A DNA stretch of 64,000 bases from JANQFV01 sp964468185 (GCA_964468185.1 CAYXTR010000005.1:102805-166804); one strand, 5' to 3'. Shown: positions 44,580 through 53,594, counted from the first letter of the stretch. Numbers and translations: made by a program. Notes: generated from the sequence alone by a model not told the origin.

Positions 44580-45572
44580 CTATTCCGGCGTCATAGTGGC
44601 GTTCATGTTGGAAGTGCTCTGGCCCTCCACAACGCCGACGCTGGTCAGCTCGCTGTCGGTGTATCCGTTTGCGGAGATTTCGAAGCGATAGGCTCCGCTT
44701 TCCAAGCCGATCAGTCGGTAGGTTCCGTCGTCGGCAGAGACAGTGCTCGTGACTTCGGTGCCATTGAGATACGCCGTTACGAGCACGTCGCCGAGTGGCG
44801 TGCCATCCAGTGCGGAGACGGTCCCGCTTACGCTGCCGCACGTGGCCATGTTGACGAGCCGCATGCCAAGAGATGGTCGGAAGTGGAAGGTCTCGATCGT
44901 GCTCGGATCGTCGGCGTGGCCGGCTGGGACGGGTTGGAAGGCACGGCTCAGGTCGAAGTCGAGGAGCAGCTCGGTTTCCTGATCGGCGACGACTTCGAAG
45001 GTGAAGTGCAGCTTGATGCCGGACTGCTCACCGCTGGGTACCTCAAGGTCGATCTCGCGGCCGTCGGTGAGCTCGACCACGCCGCCGGTGATCACGAAAC
45101 GCATCTGCGTGTAGGTGCCGGCGGGGATTTCGGCGTTCGTGAGGACGTCTGACTCGCCGTTCTGGAGGTCGAGGAGGTTGAAGGTCTGTTCGCCTTCGTA
45201 AACGGTGAGGAAGTTGGCGTTGCTTATCGAATCGGTATCCTCGGTGTCTTCGCCGTCCTCTGCGTCGCTATCTTCGGATTCAGGGTCATCGTCAGGGGTC
45301 ACCTGGCTGGCGTCGTCGGTAGTGTCGTCGTCGACGTCGTCGAAGTCGCTGGCGCCTTCGGGCAGGACGTCGATGCGGACAATGGTGACGTCCGCCCGCT
45401 CAATGAGGTTGACCGGGTAAGGGCGGTCCGTGATCAGGAGTCGCATGGTGCCGTCACCCTCGACCAGCTCGTCGCCGCCGGCGGGGAGTGCTGTTCCGGA
45501 CCCGCATCCCGTCATGACAAGGATGCCTGCGGCGAGAAAGCAGAAATAGAGCGTCGACAACGCGGTCTTCAT
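44580..45572 (-). CDS. DUF4382 domain lipoprotein with C-terminal carboxypeptidase-regulatory-like domain
   Basis: A 330-residue lipoprotein: signal 'LSTLYFCFLAAGILVMTGC', then a DUF4382-type beta domain ('GTMRLLITDRPYPV' through 'LLLDFDLSRAFQPVP') interrupted by an acidic linker of about 45 residues rich in Asp, Glu, Thr and Ser. A C-terminal CarboxypepD_reg-like domain follows ('CGSVSGTVSALDGTPLGDVL', 'DGTYRLIGLESGAYRFEI'). ATG 45572 has AGGAG 7 nt upstream. Proteins of this type are surface or periplasmic, with no enzyme role known. It sits alone, bounded by inverted repeats on its 3' side. Confidence 0.82.
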   Translation of the reverse strand: MKTALSTLYFCFLAAGILVMTGCGSGTALPAGGDELVEGDGTMRLLITDRPYPVNLIERADVTIVRIDVLPEGASDFDDVDDDTTDDASQVTPDDDPESEDSDAEDGEDTEDTDSISNANFLTVYEGEQTFNLLDLQNGESDVLTNAEIPAGTYTQMRFVITGGVVELTDGREIDLEVPSGEQSGIKLHFTFEVVADQETELLLDFDLSRAFQPVPAGHADDPSTIETFHFRPSLGMRLVNMATCGSVSGTVSALDGTPLGDVLVTAYLNGTEVTSTVSADDGTYRLIGLESGAYRFEISANGYTDSELTSVGVVEGQSTSNMNATMTPE

Positions 45573-45758
45573 GATGCACTCCTGAAACATGCTGGAATGT
45601 AGTTGTTGCGGTCGTCACGACTGCCGGCGATTGCGATGGTTCACCTGATATGAGCATCGGAGGTCGCGACTTTCCCGCTGTGGTCTGGTCGATGAGTACC
45701 GGAGCGTTGCGCAGATTTTGCGCAGTGTGGGTCTGGCTTGGTGCTACGAGAGAACGCC

Positions 45759-45794
45759 AAGAGGCACGTAGTCCATTCGGGCCACGTGCCTCTT
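45759..45794 (-). terminator. Perfect 11-bp stem-loop after the DUF35 gene
   Basis: AAGAGGCACGT (45759-45769) pairs with ACGTGCCTCTT (45784-45794). It lies about 45 nt past the stop codon of the leftward Zn-ribbon gene. No T-tract follows on that strand, so termination would be weak or factor-assisted. Confidence 0.5.
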
Positions 45795-45837
45795 GATATA
45801 GGTTGCTTCCAACAGAAGCGTTGCTAAGTCGCGCAGC

Positions 45838-46305
45838 CTACGCCGGAACCCAGGCGAGGTCGAGAATGCTGTTGGTCGGCTTTTGAGTGTTGAAGACCGC
45901 CTTGACTTTCATGCCGAAGTCCGGCTTGCCTTCCTTGAGCCAGCCCATCAGCTTGGTGCAGACGCCTTCGATCTCGAGGCTGACGAGCGGGGTGCCGGCC
46001 GGCAGTTTGAATAGCTCGCCGGGGTATTTCACCACGGAATGCGTGTAGACCGTCGCGGTTTGGGGCGCTTCGACCCATTCCATGTCGTGCCAGCAGTCGG
46101 GGCAGTTGCAGCGCGGCGGGAGCCAGAGGCGTTTCTCTTCGCAGTCCTTGTTGGTGCAGCGCGTTGCCAGCAGCTTGCTCTGTTGGAGTCCCTCGAAGAA
46201 TTTGCCCCAGCCGCCATATGTGTGGAAGTGCGACCAGGTTTTGGGGTTCTTGACGCCGAGTGGCTCCTTGTTGAACACTTCGAGTGTTGTCGTTGGCCAA
46301 TCCAT
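45838..46305 (-). CDS. DUF35 Zn-ribbon/OB-fold protein, partner of thiolase-like enzyme
   Basis: A 155-residue protein with a rubredoxin-like zinc ribbon ('RCTNKDCEEKRLWLPPR' then 'CNCPDCWHD', four Cys ligands) and a C-terminal OB-fold ('TATVYTHSVVKYPGELF', 'TPLVSLEIEGV'). DUF35 proteins bind acyl-CoA-handling thiolase-fold enzymes and help position the substrate, in archaeal mevalonate synthesis and in actinobacterial sterol side-chain aldolases. AAAGGACA precedes ATG 46305. It lies 105 bp downstream of the thiolase-like gene on the same strand, which gives strong contextual support. The pathway is unknown. Confidence 0.85.
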   Translation of the reverse strand: MDWPTTTLEVFNKEPLGVKNPKTWSHFHTYGGWGKFFEGLQQSKLLATRCTNKDCEEKRLWLPPRCNCPDCWHDMEWVEAPQTATVYTHSVVKYPGELFKLPAGTPLVSLEIEGVCTKLMGWLKEGKPDFGMKVKAVFNTQKPTNSILDLAWVPA

Positions 46306-46410
46306 CGTTTATGTCCTTTCGCGTCGCGAATGGGAAGCAACAGGTTGCGGATGGCTGCGGCGGGCTTTTCATGGCCCGGTTCGCATCCCCGTCATCTATT
46401 GTCCGTGTCC

Positions 46411-47781
46411 TTATGGTTTCTCCATGATCGCACAGGTCACATGGCTGCCGGTGCCGGCGTGGCTGATGGCACAGCCGCGTTTGGCGTTGCTCACCTGCAG
46501 GCTCTTCCAGTCGTCGGGCTTTTGCTTGCCGAAGCGGGTCCACATCTCCGGATTGCCGTGATACTTGTCATATTTCCCCTGGAGCTGCCACATCAGTTCG
46601 ACGAGTTGGAAGATACCCGTCGCGCCGACGGCGTGCATGGAGCCGATCAGGCCGCCGGAGAGATTCGTTGGCAGTTTGCCTTCGAGATAGGCCTCGCCGG
46701 ACTCGATGAACTCGCGGCCGCGGCCGTAGGGGCGGAGGCCGATGTCCTCGTACGTCTGGATATCGCTGATTGTGAACGCATCGTGCGTTTCGAGGATGTC
46801 GAAGTCTTCGACGGGGTCGTTGATGCCGGCCATGTTGTAGGCCAGGTAGGCTGCCATGCGGGAAGCGAGGAACGAGCTGAAGCCCGGCCAGTCTTGCCGG
46901 TTTTTGCCGAAGTAGTCGGAGTAGGTTGCCTCCGTCTCGTTGGGCAGCAGCAGAATGGGCTGGTGGCGACGGTCGGCCGTACGTAGCGTGTGGGAACCAC
47001 CGCAGATGGCAGTCAGCTTGATTGGCTGGTCGGTGATCTTGTATGCGGTTTCCTCGTCGCAGAGGATGATCACGGCCGAACCGACACTCATGACGCAGCA
47101 CTCGAGGAACGTCAGCGGGTCGGAGACGATGTCATTCTCGAGAATGTCCTTGACCGTGTACTTGCCGGGATTCTGTGAGAAGGGTGAATAGTAGGCGTAT
47201 TCGTGGTTCTTGATCGCGATTTGGGCGAGGGTCTCGTGTGGTACCTCGTTCTCGTACTGATAGCGCTGGGCCATGAGGGCGTAGTACGCAGCGTACATCC
47301 AGCCGAGCTCGCTCTCGAAGTCCTTGCAGGCGGCTGAGGCGATATAGCTGTTGCCGACCTTGGTCGAGACTTCGTCCATGCGTTCCCAGCCGACGACCGG
47401 GACGCAGTTGGCGTAGCCGGAGGCCACGGCCTGGGCGGCGGCGAGCACGCTGGAACCACCGGTTGCGCCGCCGGTCTTCACCTCGATATTGCCGAGCGGA
47501 TCGAAGCCGAGGTAATCGTGAACCTTGGCGGCAGCGAGGAGCTGGTCGCCGAAGTGATCAGCGAATTGTGAGTAGACGACCCAGTTGACCATGCGGCGCA
47601 GCTCTTCGGGATCGACCTTGAGGTCGTTTTCCTCGACGGCCATGCGCAGGGCCATCGTGCAGAGCTCGCACGTGTTCTTCTCGGGATACTTCTTGCGGTA
47701 GTCCGTCAGTCCGCCGGCGACGGCGTAGACTGGTTTTTCAAACTTCGGAATCCGCAGATTCCCGGGCCCGAATTTGATCAC
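46411..47781 (-). CDS. SCPx/Ltp-type thiolase-fold protein lacking catalytic Cys
   Basis: A 456-residue thiolase-superfamily protein recognised by 'KTGGATGGSSVLAAAQAVAS', 'ETHDAFTISDIQTYEDIG' and 'SMHAVGATGIFQLVELMWQL' (the GHxxGATG loop). The usual nucleophile region 'CASG' reads 'GATG', and the C-terminal 'CxGGG' position reads 'SHAGTGSH', so neither catalytic Cys is present. GTG 47781 has AAGGAGGT 6 nt upstream. Cys-less SCPx homologues paired with DUF35 proteins, such as the steroid aldolase Ltp2, catalyse retro-aldol cleavage rather than thiolysis. The adjacent DUF35 gene fits that model. Substrate and pathway are unknown. Confidence 0.83.
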   Translation of the reverse strand: MIKFGPGNLRIPKFEKPVYAVAGGLTDYRKKYPEKNTCELCTMALRMAVEENDLKVDPEELRRMVNWVVYSQFADHFGDQLLAAAKVHDYLGFDPLGNIEVKTGGATGGSSVLAAAQAVASGYANCVPVVGWERMDEVSTKVGNSYIASAACKDFESELGWMYAAYYALMAQRYQYENEVPHETLAQIAIKNHEYAYYSPFSQNPGKYTVKDILENDIVSDPLTFLECCVMSVGSAVIILCDEETAYKITDQPIKLTAICGGSHTLRTADRRHQPILLLPNETEATYSDYFGKNRQDWPGFSSFLASRMAAYLAYNMAGINDPVEDFDILETHDAFTISDIQTYEDIGLRPYGRGREFIESGEAYLEGKLPTNLSGGLIGSMHAVGATGIFQLVELMWQLQGKYDKYHGNPEMWTRFGKQKPDDWKSLQVSNAKRGCAISHAGTGSHVTCAIMEKP

Positions 47782-48113
47782 GATGTACCTCCTTCATCTG
47801 GTGATTCGTACTGGCCAGCCCGGGCGGTGCAACCTGCCGGGAGTGCTGCGGGCGGATGCGGGTGCACGAAATGCAGCCGGCGCGGGATCCGGGGGGGTGC
47901 CGATGTGTGAAAAAGCACGGGTTCTGGCCTTTTTGCGGTGCGAAATGCCCACGCACCGCGGACCACTACAACGGAAACGGCGCAGGGTGTCAACTGGCCT
48001 TGGGTGCGCTGCGCCGGTCGAGGTGTACACGGGCGGACACCCGCATCGGAAGTCGTTCGGACGCTGGTCGGTGATCGACCAGCGGTCGGTAACCCGTGGC
48101 TCCGGGGTAGTCT
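47782..48113. other. 332-bp spacer upstream of the thiolase-like gene
   Basis: No gene is visible. A perfect 9-bp hairpin, CGCTGGTCG/CGACCAGCG at 48062-48084, lies about 30 nt beyond the BNR lipoprotein stop codon and may end that transcript. I find no convincing promoter pair for the thiolase-like gene. Confidence 0.4.
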
Positions 48114-49202
48114 CTACTTCCCGGAGGCTGGCGAGTCTGATCGTGGTCCGGCATACCGCGCAACATGTCCGGCGGGGCCGACGGCCCAGCCCGTACCATC
48201 GGCTGCGAAGTCGATGGCATGAAACCCTTCATCGCTCAGGGGCTGCCAGGACCTGCCACCGTCGTACGAGATGTCTTCTCCGTTGGTGCCGACGGCGACC
48301 AGGATCGGACCCGACGTGTTTGGGATGTGTGCTACGCAAGAGCGATAGCCTCGCGGGGGCTGGTCTCTGACGAGCGACCAGGTGCGGCCGCCGTCTTCCG
48401 TAAACGCTGCGTTTCGGTCGGTCTGATCGGGTTGCTCGTAGTCCCCACCGACAGCGACGCCATGCCGTTCGCTCCAGAACGTAATTGAAAAGATGCCGGC
48501 GGAGGGTTTCCCGGCCAGGATGGGTGTGTCAGCGATTTGCCAACTGCGATCCGCCTGTATCCAGCGGAGTACGCGGGCCCTGCTGCCGCCCGTGCCGATC
48601 CAGACGTTGGAATTGAACGAGGCTATGGCAGTGCCGCTGGCGGCGAAGCCGGCCTCGCCGGGCAGCGGAGCGGGTAATCGCTCCGGCGGTACCTGGTGCC
48701 AGGTCAGGCCGCCATCGCGCGTTGTGATAATGAGGAAGCTGTTGCGAATGGGATCGCTGAAAGCGATGCCCCGCCGCTGGTCGACGAATACCAAACCGTC
48801 GAAGAAGACGCCCGGAGAGTCGTTGGCGTAGCGCAGCGCCCAAGTCTCGCCGCCGTCGGTTGTGTGGTAGATGCGTGCTGGGCGACCGGCACTGAGCACG
48901 AACGCTGTGTTGGGGTCAAGAGCGTGTACATCGCGGAAGTCGAGGGTTTCGTCACCCGGGATTCGACCCGATTGCCAAGTCTTGCCGCCGTCAATCGTGC
49001 GCAGCCAGGTGCCTTCGCTCCCGCTGGCCCAGACGACACTACTGTTGACTGCATGCAGGCCGCGCAGGCTGGCGGCTACCGGCGTGTTCTGAGCCTCCCA
49101 GGCGCGGGCGTCCGCCGTGGACGCCTTCGTGGCGGGTGCGCTTTGGCGCGCCGTGCAACCGGCGATGAGGAACAGAATACTCAACGAGATTAACAGTCGC
49201 AT
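48114..49202 (-). CDS. BNR/YCF48-like beta-propeller lipoprotein
   Basis: A 362-residue exported protein with lipobox 'LSILFLIAGC' and four or more BNR/Asp-box-like repeats: 'TIDGGKTWQS', 'TTDGGETWAL', 'TRDGGLTWHQ', 'TEDGGRTWSL' and 'SYDGGRSWQP'. This gives a six- or seven-bladed beta-propeller like YCF48 proteins or exo-sialidase-like folds. No catalytic residues are identified, so it may be a binding or assembly factor. ATG 49202 has GGAGGT 8 nt upstream. It follows nth after 18 bp on the same strand, so the two are probably co-transcribed. Confidence 0.85.
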   Translation of the reverse strand: MRLLISLSILFLIAGCTARQSAPATKASTADARAWEAQNTPVAASLRGLHAVNSSVVWASGSEGTWLRTIDGGKTWQSGRIPGDETLDFRDVHALDPNTAFVLSAGRPARIYHTTDGGETWALRYANDSPGVFFDGLVFVDQRRGIAFSDPIRNSFLIITTRDGGLTWHQVPPERLPAPLPGEAGFAASGTAIASFNSNVWIGTGGSRARVLRWIQADRSWQIADTPILAGKPSAGIFSITFWSERHGVAVGGDYEQPDQTDRNAAFTEDGGRTWSLVRDQPPRGYRSCVAHIPNTSGPILVAVGTNGEDISYDGGRSWQPLSDEGFHAIDFAADGTGWAVGPAGHVARYAGPRSDSPASGK

Positions 49203-49220
49203 GGGGCGCAGACCTCCAGT

Positions 49221-49973
49221 TCAGATGCGATGGGCGGAGGGGCAGTCAGACGCCAGCGGGCACGCTTCGCACTTGGGCTTGCGGGCCGTGCAGATCTGGC
49301 GGCCATGGTGGATCAGGGCGTGGGAAAGCCAGGTCCAGCAATCTTGGGGGAAGAGCACCATGAGGTCCTGCTCGACTTTGACGGCGTCCTTGTCGTCGCG
49401 CGCAGACGTTAGCAGGCCCAGACGCAGTGCCAGCCGGCCGACGTGCGTGTCGACGACGATACCGATGTTGTGGCCGAACCACGTGCCGAGCACGCAGTTG
49501 GCGGTCTTGCGGGCGACACCTGGCAGACGCAGCAGGTCTTCCATCGTATCGGGGACCGCACCGTCGTACTCGTCGCAGATCAACTGTGCCATGCTCCGGA
49601 TGCTACGGGCTTTGTTGCGGAAGAAACCGGTCGACCGGATGACCTCTTCGAGGTCTTCCTGTTGGGCCGCGGCCAGGGCGGCGGCGTCCGGGTAGCGTCG
49701 AAAGAGCTCGGGCGTGACCAGGTTGACGCGCTGGTCCGTGCATTGGGCCGAGAGGATCGTGGCGACCAGCAGTTTGAGGGCACTATCGTGCTGCAGGGCG
49801 CAGTCGGCCGCCGGGTAGGCCGCCCGCAGGGCTCGGTGGATGCGCGCGGCGCGCTCCTGACGTTTGGCGCGAGTCTCGCGTCGGTGGTGGCTGAGCGCAC
49901 GTTTGGCGGCTCTTCCCGTGCGCTTGTTCGTGGATGTCGCCTCTTGCTCCTTTTTCGCGGCTCTTGCAGCCAT
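49221..49973 (-). CDS. nth: Endonuclease III
   Basis: A bifunctional DNA glycosylase/AP lyase for oxidised pyrimidines. From ATG 49973 (GGAGAAG upstream) the 250-residue product starts with a basic Ala/Lys/Arg-rich tail of about 35 residues. The Nth core then has the helix-hairpin-helix 'LPGVARKTANCVL' with catalytic Lys, 'IVVDTHVGRLALRLGL' with catalytic Asp, and the 4Fe-4S ligands 'CTARKPKCEACPLASDC' (C-X6-C-X2-C-X5-C). The basic extension is longer than in E. coli Nth. Normal enzyme otherwise. Confidence 0.96.
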   Translation of the reverse strand: MAARAAKKEQEATSTNKRTGRAAKRALSHHRRETRAKRQERAARIHRALRAAYPAADCALQHDSALKLLVATILSAQCTDQRVNLVTPELFRRYPDAAALAAAQQEDLEEVIRSTGFFRNKARSIRSMAQLICDEYDGAVPDTMEDLLRLPGVARKTANCVLGTWFGHNIGIVVDTHVGRLALRLGLLTSARDDKDAVKVEQDLMVLFPQDCWTWLSHALIHHGRQICTARKPKCEACPLASDCPSAHRI

Positions 49974-50077
49974 AACACTTCTCCAGACCGGCAATATACC
50001 CGCCGACGTGCGTGGACGTCACGTGTACACGTCATGTCCGCGGCGTGCGATAACCGCGTCATGTTGTATACAGGGTC

Positions 50078-51007
50078 TCAAACCGGCGTGAGCCGGCGAT
50101 CCCAATCGGGCGCAGCGGGAACCTTGTTGGGCGGTGGGACGTTTTCTTCGGGCTCCGGGATTTCACCACCGACGGGTTCGAGCCGTTGGCTGGCGTCGAG
50201 GTCGATGTGGAATCTACCGCCGGGCGGATCGGGGAGCTTGTCGATAGCCGGTCCGGTGAAGACGCGCTCCCAGGGATCCCAGGTGTAGCGCGCGACTTCT
50301 TCGTCAGACTGGCCGCGCGTTGGCAACAGCGCGATGTAACTGTAGACGCCTTCCTTTCTGAGCTCGAAGCGTACGGGCTGCTGCGTTTCCAACTGGATCG
50401 CAGGCTGCTGCTCGCCGTCGACGAGGAGTGCTACCTGATCGGGCAGGATCATGGTGTGAGGAAAGAGGTCCGGGTCTTTGGAAACATGGAGGATGACAAT
50501 CTCCTCGGCGACGCCGGTGGCGAGTTGCAGGACCTTGCCGCCAGTCGTGATGAGCAGGGGGGCGCGTAGACGCCGTGTGTCGCTCTGGTCACGATAGCCG
50601 AGCACGAACAACGTTTCGTTGAGCGGCAGTAGCAACAGTCGACGAACGATAGAGTCGGTGAGGGGACGTGGCACGGCGAGTGCGTCGATTGCTGCGAGTC
50701 GGACGAGGCGGACGGCGGCGCTGAGACCGAGAGTTTCGTCGGTCAGCAAGTCGGCGGCCTTTTCGCGCGACCAGGTATTGGCGGCGTTTGCGATCAGCGA
50801 CGGGAGTTTTTCCGTGGCGTCCGCCGTTTCAGTGGGTTGTGCCTCAGGTTTCGACTTTGACGCGTCACTTGCTGAATCGCACCCGGTGCATGCCAGGGGG
50901 ACAAGGGTGAAAGCGGCTGCGATGGTGTACCGGCAAATACGAGCGAGAGGTGTGCCCGGTACCGCGGTCCGTTGACGAAGAACACATCGTTGCTGCGCGC
51001 GCACCAT
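50078..51007 (-). CDS. Hypothetical lipoprotein
   Basis: A roughly 309-residue exported protein with an N-terminal Arg-rich segment, a hydrophobic signal and lipobox 'LVPLACTGC'. The body has no motif I recognise. Segments such as 'LGLSAAVRLVRLAAIDALAV' suggest a helical part, followed by beta strands and a Pro-rich tail ('GEIPEPEENVPPPNKVPA'). The start is uncertain: ATG 51007 or GTG 51013, both with weak GGAA upstream. It is 104 bp from nth on the same strand. Function unknown. Confidence 0.65.
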   Translation of the reverse strand: MVRAQQRCVLRQRTAVPGTPLARICRYTIAAAFTLVPLACTGCDSASDASKSKPEAQPTETADATEKLPSLIANAANTWSREKAADLLTDETLGLSAAVRLVRLAAIDALAVPRPLTDSIVRRLLLLPLNETLFVLGYRDQSDTRRLRAPLLITTGGKVLQLATGVAEEIVILHVSKDPDLFPHTMILPDQVALLVDGEQQPAIQLETQQPVRFELRKEGVYSYIALLPTRGQSDEEVARYTWDPWERVFTGPAIDKLPDPPGGRFHIDLDASQRLEPVGGEIPEPEENVPPPNKVPAAPDWDRRLTPV

Positions 51008-51164
51008 ATACACGATTCCACCCGGCGCCCCAAGCGGGGCGGCGCGTTGACCTGGGTGCTTCCTGGTTGGTCAGGCGACTCGGAGCCTGGGCCGGTGGGA
51101 ATCGCCGAACCATTGACGGTCTCAGTGTATGCGGATAGGGAGCCACTTGCCAGAATAGCGTGCT

Positions 51165-52334
51165 GTGAGCGAGAGCTGCACAGGTCTGGCGTCGAGGGCT
51201 AGGCACGTGGTGGACACTGCCAAATCGGAACCGGTGGAGCCGCTGACGCGTTCGGCGGTGTTGACGCACCACTGGCTGGTGCGTCGGCGCGGCGGTGAGC
51301 GGGTGTTGGAGGGGCTGGGGGAGTTGGTGCCCGGCGCGCCCGTGTACACGCTCGTGCATGATCCGGCGGGGATGGGGGACTGGCCGCTGGCAGGCCGTGA
51401 TGTTCACACGTCATGGCTGCAGCGTGTGCCCGGCGCTCGGCGCTATTACCCGAAGATGTTGCCGATTCTACCGGCGGCGGCAAGGGGCGTGCGATTGCCG
51501 GATGTCGATCTTGTGGTTTGTTCGGATGCGGCGATTGCCAAGGCGATGACGCCGGCGCCGCGTAGTGTCGTCGTGTGCTATTGCCATTCGCCGATGCGGT
51601 ATGTGTGGGACCTGAGCGCGGAGTATCGTCGCACGTTGCCGGCCGTGATTCGTCCGTTGTGGGGACCCTTGTGTCAGCGCGTGCGGGCGGCGGATCGGCG
51701 GGCGGCGCAGCGCGTGGATGTTTTTGTTGCGAACTCGCGGCATGTGGCGGATCGGATTCGGCGGCATTATGGCAAGCCCGCGCTTGTGGTACATCCGCCC
51801 GTGGACATCCCGAAGGCGCCTTCCACGCAGCCGCGGGAAGACTTCTACCTGTGTCTTGGTTTTCATACGCCTTACAAACGGCTGGACCTGGCGGTTGAGA
51901 CGTGCCGGGTGTTGGGCAAGCGTCTCGTTGTGATCGGGGATGGGCCAGACGTGCGACGCATTGACGCGACGGGCGACCGGCACGTGCAGAGTCTGGGCTG
52001 GCAGCCGACGGCGGTCATCGAGGATCATCTGCGGCGGGCGGCGGCATTGTTGTTCCCGGGCGAGGAGGATTTTGGCATCGTACCGGTTGAGGCGATGGCC
52101 TACGGCTGTCCCGTCGTGGCGTACGGCGTCGGCGGGGCAACGGAAACGGTGCTGCCGGATGAGACCGGCGTGCTGTTCGCCGAGCAAACTGTCGAGTGTC
52201 TGGGGGAGGCCGTGGAGCGCTGCGCGTCGATGCAGTTTGACCCGCAGGCGATGCATCGACACGCAGCGCGTTTTGGGCGGCCGCGTTTTCTGGCCGAGAT
52301 GCGTGATATCCTGGCTTTTGCGCAGCGCGCCTGA
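51165..52334 (+). CDS. Glycosyltransferase family 4 protein
   Basis: A 389-residue GT-B-fold sugar transferase acting on the cytoplasmic side of the membrane. The N-terminal domain has 'VLTHHWLVRRRGGERVLEGL' and 'VVVCYCHSPMRYVWDLS'. The C-terminal domain has 'FYLCLGFHTPYKRLDLAVE', 'VVIGDGPDVRRI' and the retaining EX7E motif 'GEEDFGIVPVEAMAYGCPVV' with catalytic Glu residues. The start at GTG 51165 has no visible ribosome site; GTG 51207, after GAGG, is an alternative that keeps the whole enzyme. It is a single gene, convergent with the AsnRS-related gene. Donor and acceptor are unknown; envelope glycan synthesis is likely. Confidence 0.87.
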   Translation: MSESCTGLASRARHVVDTAKSEPVEPLTRSAVLTHHWLVRRRGGERVLEGLGELVPGAPVYTLVHDPAGMGDWPLAGRDVHTSWLQRVPGARRYYPKMLPILPAAARGVRLPDVDLVVCSDAAIAKAMTPAPRSVVVCYCHSPMRYVWDLSAEYRRTLPAVIRPLWGPLCQRVRAADRRAAQRVDVFVANSRHVADRIRRHYGKPALVVHPPVDIPKAPSTQPREDFYLCLGFHTPYKRLDLAVETCRVLGKRLVVIGDGPDVRRIDATGDRHVQSLGWQPTAVIEDHLRRAAALLFPGEEDFGIVPVEAMAYGCPVVAYGVGGATETVLPDETGVLFAEQTVECLGEAVERCASMQFDPQAMHRHAARFGRPRFLAEMRDILAFAQRA

Positions 52335-52354
52335 TGGTACGTCTCATCACTGCA

Positions 52355-53413
52355 TCAGAACGAAATCACCTCCGTTGAGCCCAGCAGGAACTGGACGAGG
52401 CGGCCCATACCGAGTCCGAAGCCGCTGCGCTGTACGCTACGGCGATCCGGGTGCGTCTCCGGATTGAACAGCTCCAGGTAGGGCACGAAGGGCGCCCAGG
52501 CCTCCTGTTCAATGTCGGGTGTCAGCTCGCCATCATTGGTCTGTTCGGCTCGGATCTGAGCCATCTGCTTGAACATCTGGCTTTCGCGGAGCTTGATCTT
52601 CAGCGTGTGGTAGTCCTCTTCGCGACGTGACGCGCCGAACGTTTCGCCAGCCCATGGCAGGAGCAGATCGACGCAGTCGACGGTGTAGCGGTGGCGGTTG
52701 TATTCCTCGATGGTGAGATCGGGTTCGAGCCGGTCGCGGTCGGTGCGGTACATGTTGAAGAACTTGATTGACTCGGGGTAGTGCGTGACCTGGACGGGGC
52801 CGTCGAACAGCAGGCAGACCATTTCCTCGATGGTGGAGCGGAAGTCATCGCCCCAGTTGATGCTTACGCCGCCGTGGTTGAGCCGTTCGAGAACCTCGGT
52901 ATAGGTGATGATGTGCGCGGGGCGGCAGAGAAACTGCTCGAGGCGGGACTTGTGGCTGTCTGAGACGAGGGACGATTCGAGGGCGACCTCCATGGCGAGG
53001 TTGAGCAGGTCCTGCTGGAATTTCATCAGTCCCTGCAGGTCCATCTCGCGAGCTTCGAACTCGAGTAGGGCGAACTCGGCGAGGTGACGGCCGTCACCGG
53101 CGCGGGGCTCATTGCGATAGCTGCGGCCGAGCGTCCAGACGGCTGGGAGGTCGTACTCCAGGATCTCGGCTTCCATGAGAAGCTGGTCGGTCTGACTCAA
53201 GTAGGCGAGTTGCGGCGTGTTCTGGAGGATGAAGGCCGTGGGGACATTCTCGCACGCGCCGGTACCGCCGGTAATCTTGTTGTAGTACGACTCAATCGCT
53301 TCGATTTCTTGCATGCGTTTTCGGATGGCGTCGACGACGTTGGCTTTGAGCTGGACGAGCGCGCCGTGGCGCTGGGCGGGGGTGAGAGCCGGTGCGGTGG
53401 CCAGACAGGTCAT
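52355..53413 (-). CDS. AsnRS-related class II catalytic-domain protein, putative asparagine synthetase
   Basis: A 352-residue class II aminoacyl-tRNA-synthetase core with motif 2 'WTLGRSYRNEPRAGDGRHLA' followed by 'EFALLEFE', and motif 3 'GFGLGMGRLVQFLLG'. The N-terminal OB-fold anticodon-binding domain of AsnRS and AspRS is missing. Archaeal homologues lacking this domain (AS-AR) make asparagine from aspartate and ammonia. ATG 53413 has AAGGAG upstream. The gene stands alone after a long leader with two terminators. A full-length AsnRS gene is not in the window, so an aminoacylating role cannot be excluded. The synthetase role is inference from domain content. Confidence 0.8.
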   Translation of the reverse strand: MTCLATAPALTPAQRHGALVQLKANVVDAIRKRMQEIEAIESYYNKITGGTGACENVPTAFILQNTPQLAYLSQTDQLLMEAEILEYDLPAVWTLGRSYRNEPRAGDGRHLAEFALLEFEAREMDLQGLMKFQQDLLNLAMEVALESSLVSDSHKSRLEQFLCRPAHIITYTEVLERLNHGGVSINWGDDFRSTIEEMVCLLFDGPVQVTHYPESIKFFNMYRTDRDRLEPDLTIEEYNRHRYTVDCVDLLLPWAGETFGASRREEDYHTLKIKLRESQMFKQMAQIRAEQTNDGELTPDIEQEAWAPFVPYLELFNPETHPDRRSVQRSGFGLGMGRLVQFLLGSTEVISF

Positions 53414-53449
53414 GAGGTACTCCTTCTCTGCGTGGAATGGGAAACGCGC

Positions 53450-53478
53450 AAAAAAAAGGCCCCGCACCACGCGGGGCC
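53450..53478 (-). terminator. Intrinsic terminator T2 just before the AsnRS-related gene
   Basis: An 8-bp GC stem GGCCCCGC/GCGGGGCC (53458-53465 and 53471-53478) with a 5-nt loop is followed on the minus strand by eight Ts (53450-53457). The T-run ends 37 nt upstream of the start codon, so it lies inside the 5' leader. Confidence 0.88.
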
Positions 53479-53567
53479 GGCAAGGGCTGGAGTTTCCGTT
53501 GCAGGGGCTCTGCCGGGCGGGGCGGTGTCCTCCCTGTGCCGTACGGCCAGCAGTTCAGGCGCAGCGC

Positions 53568-53594
53568 AAAAAAAAGCCCCGCACGCAGCGGGGC
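53568..53594 (-). terminator. Intrinsic terminator T1 in the same leader
   Basis: A 7-bp stem GCCCCGC/GCGGGGC (53576-53582 and 53588-53594) with a 5-nt loop is followed by eight Ts (53568-53575) and TGCGC. It is nearly the same module as T2, 118 nt further upstream. Confidence 0.85.

Noticed and set aside
53520..53545. Resemblance of CAGGGAGGACACCGCC to the T-box sequence AGGGTGGNACCGCG, minus strand
   Set aside because: It needs a one-base insertion and lacks the UGGN that pairs with the tRNA end. No specifier stem is recognisable.
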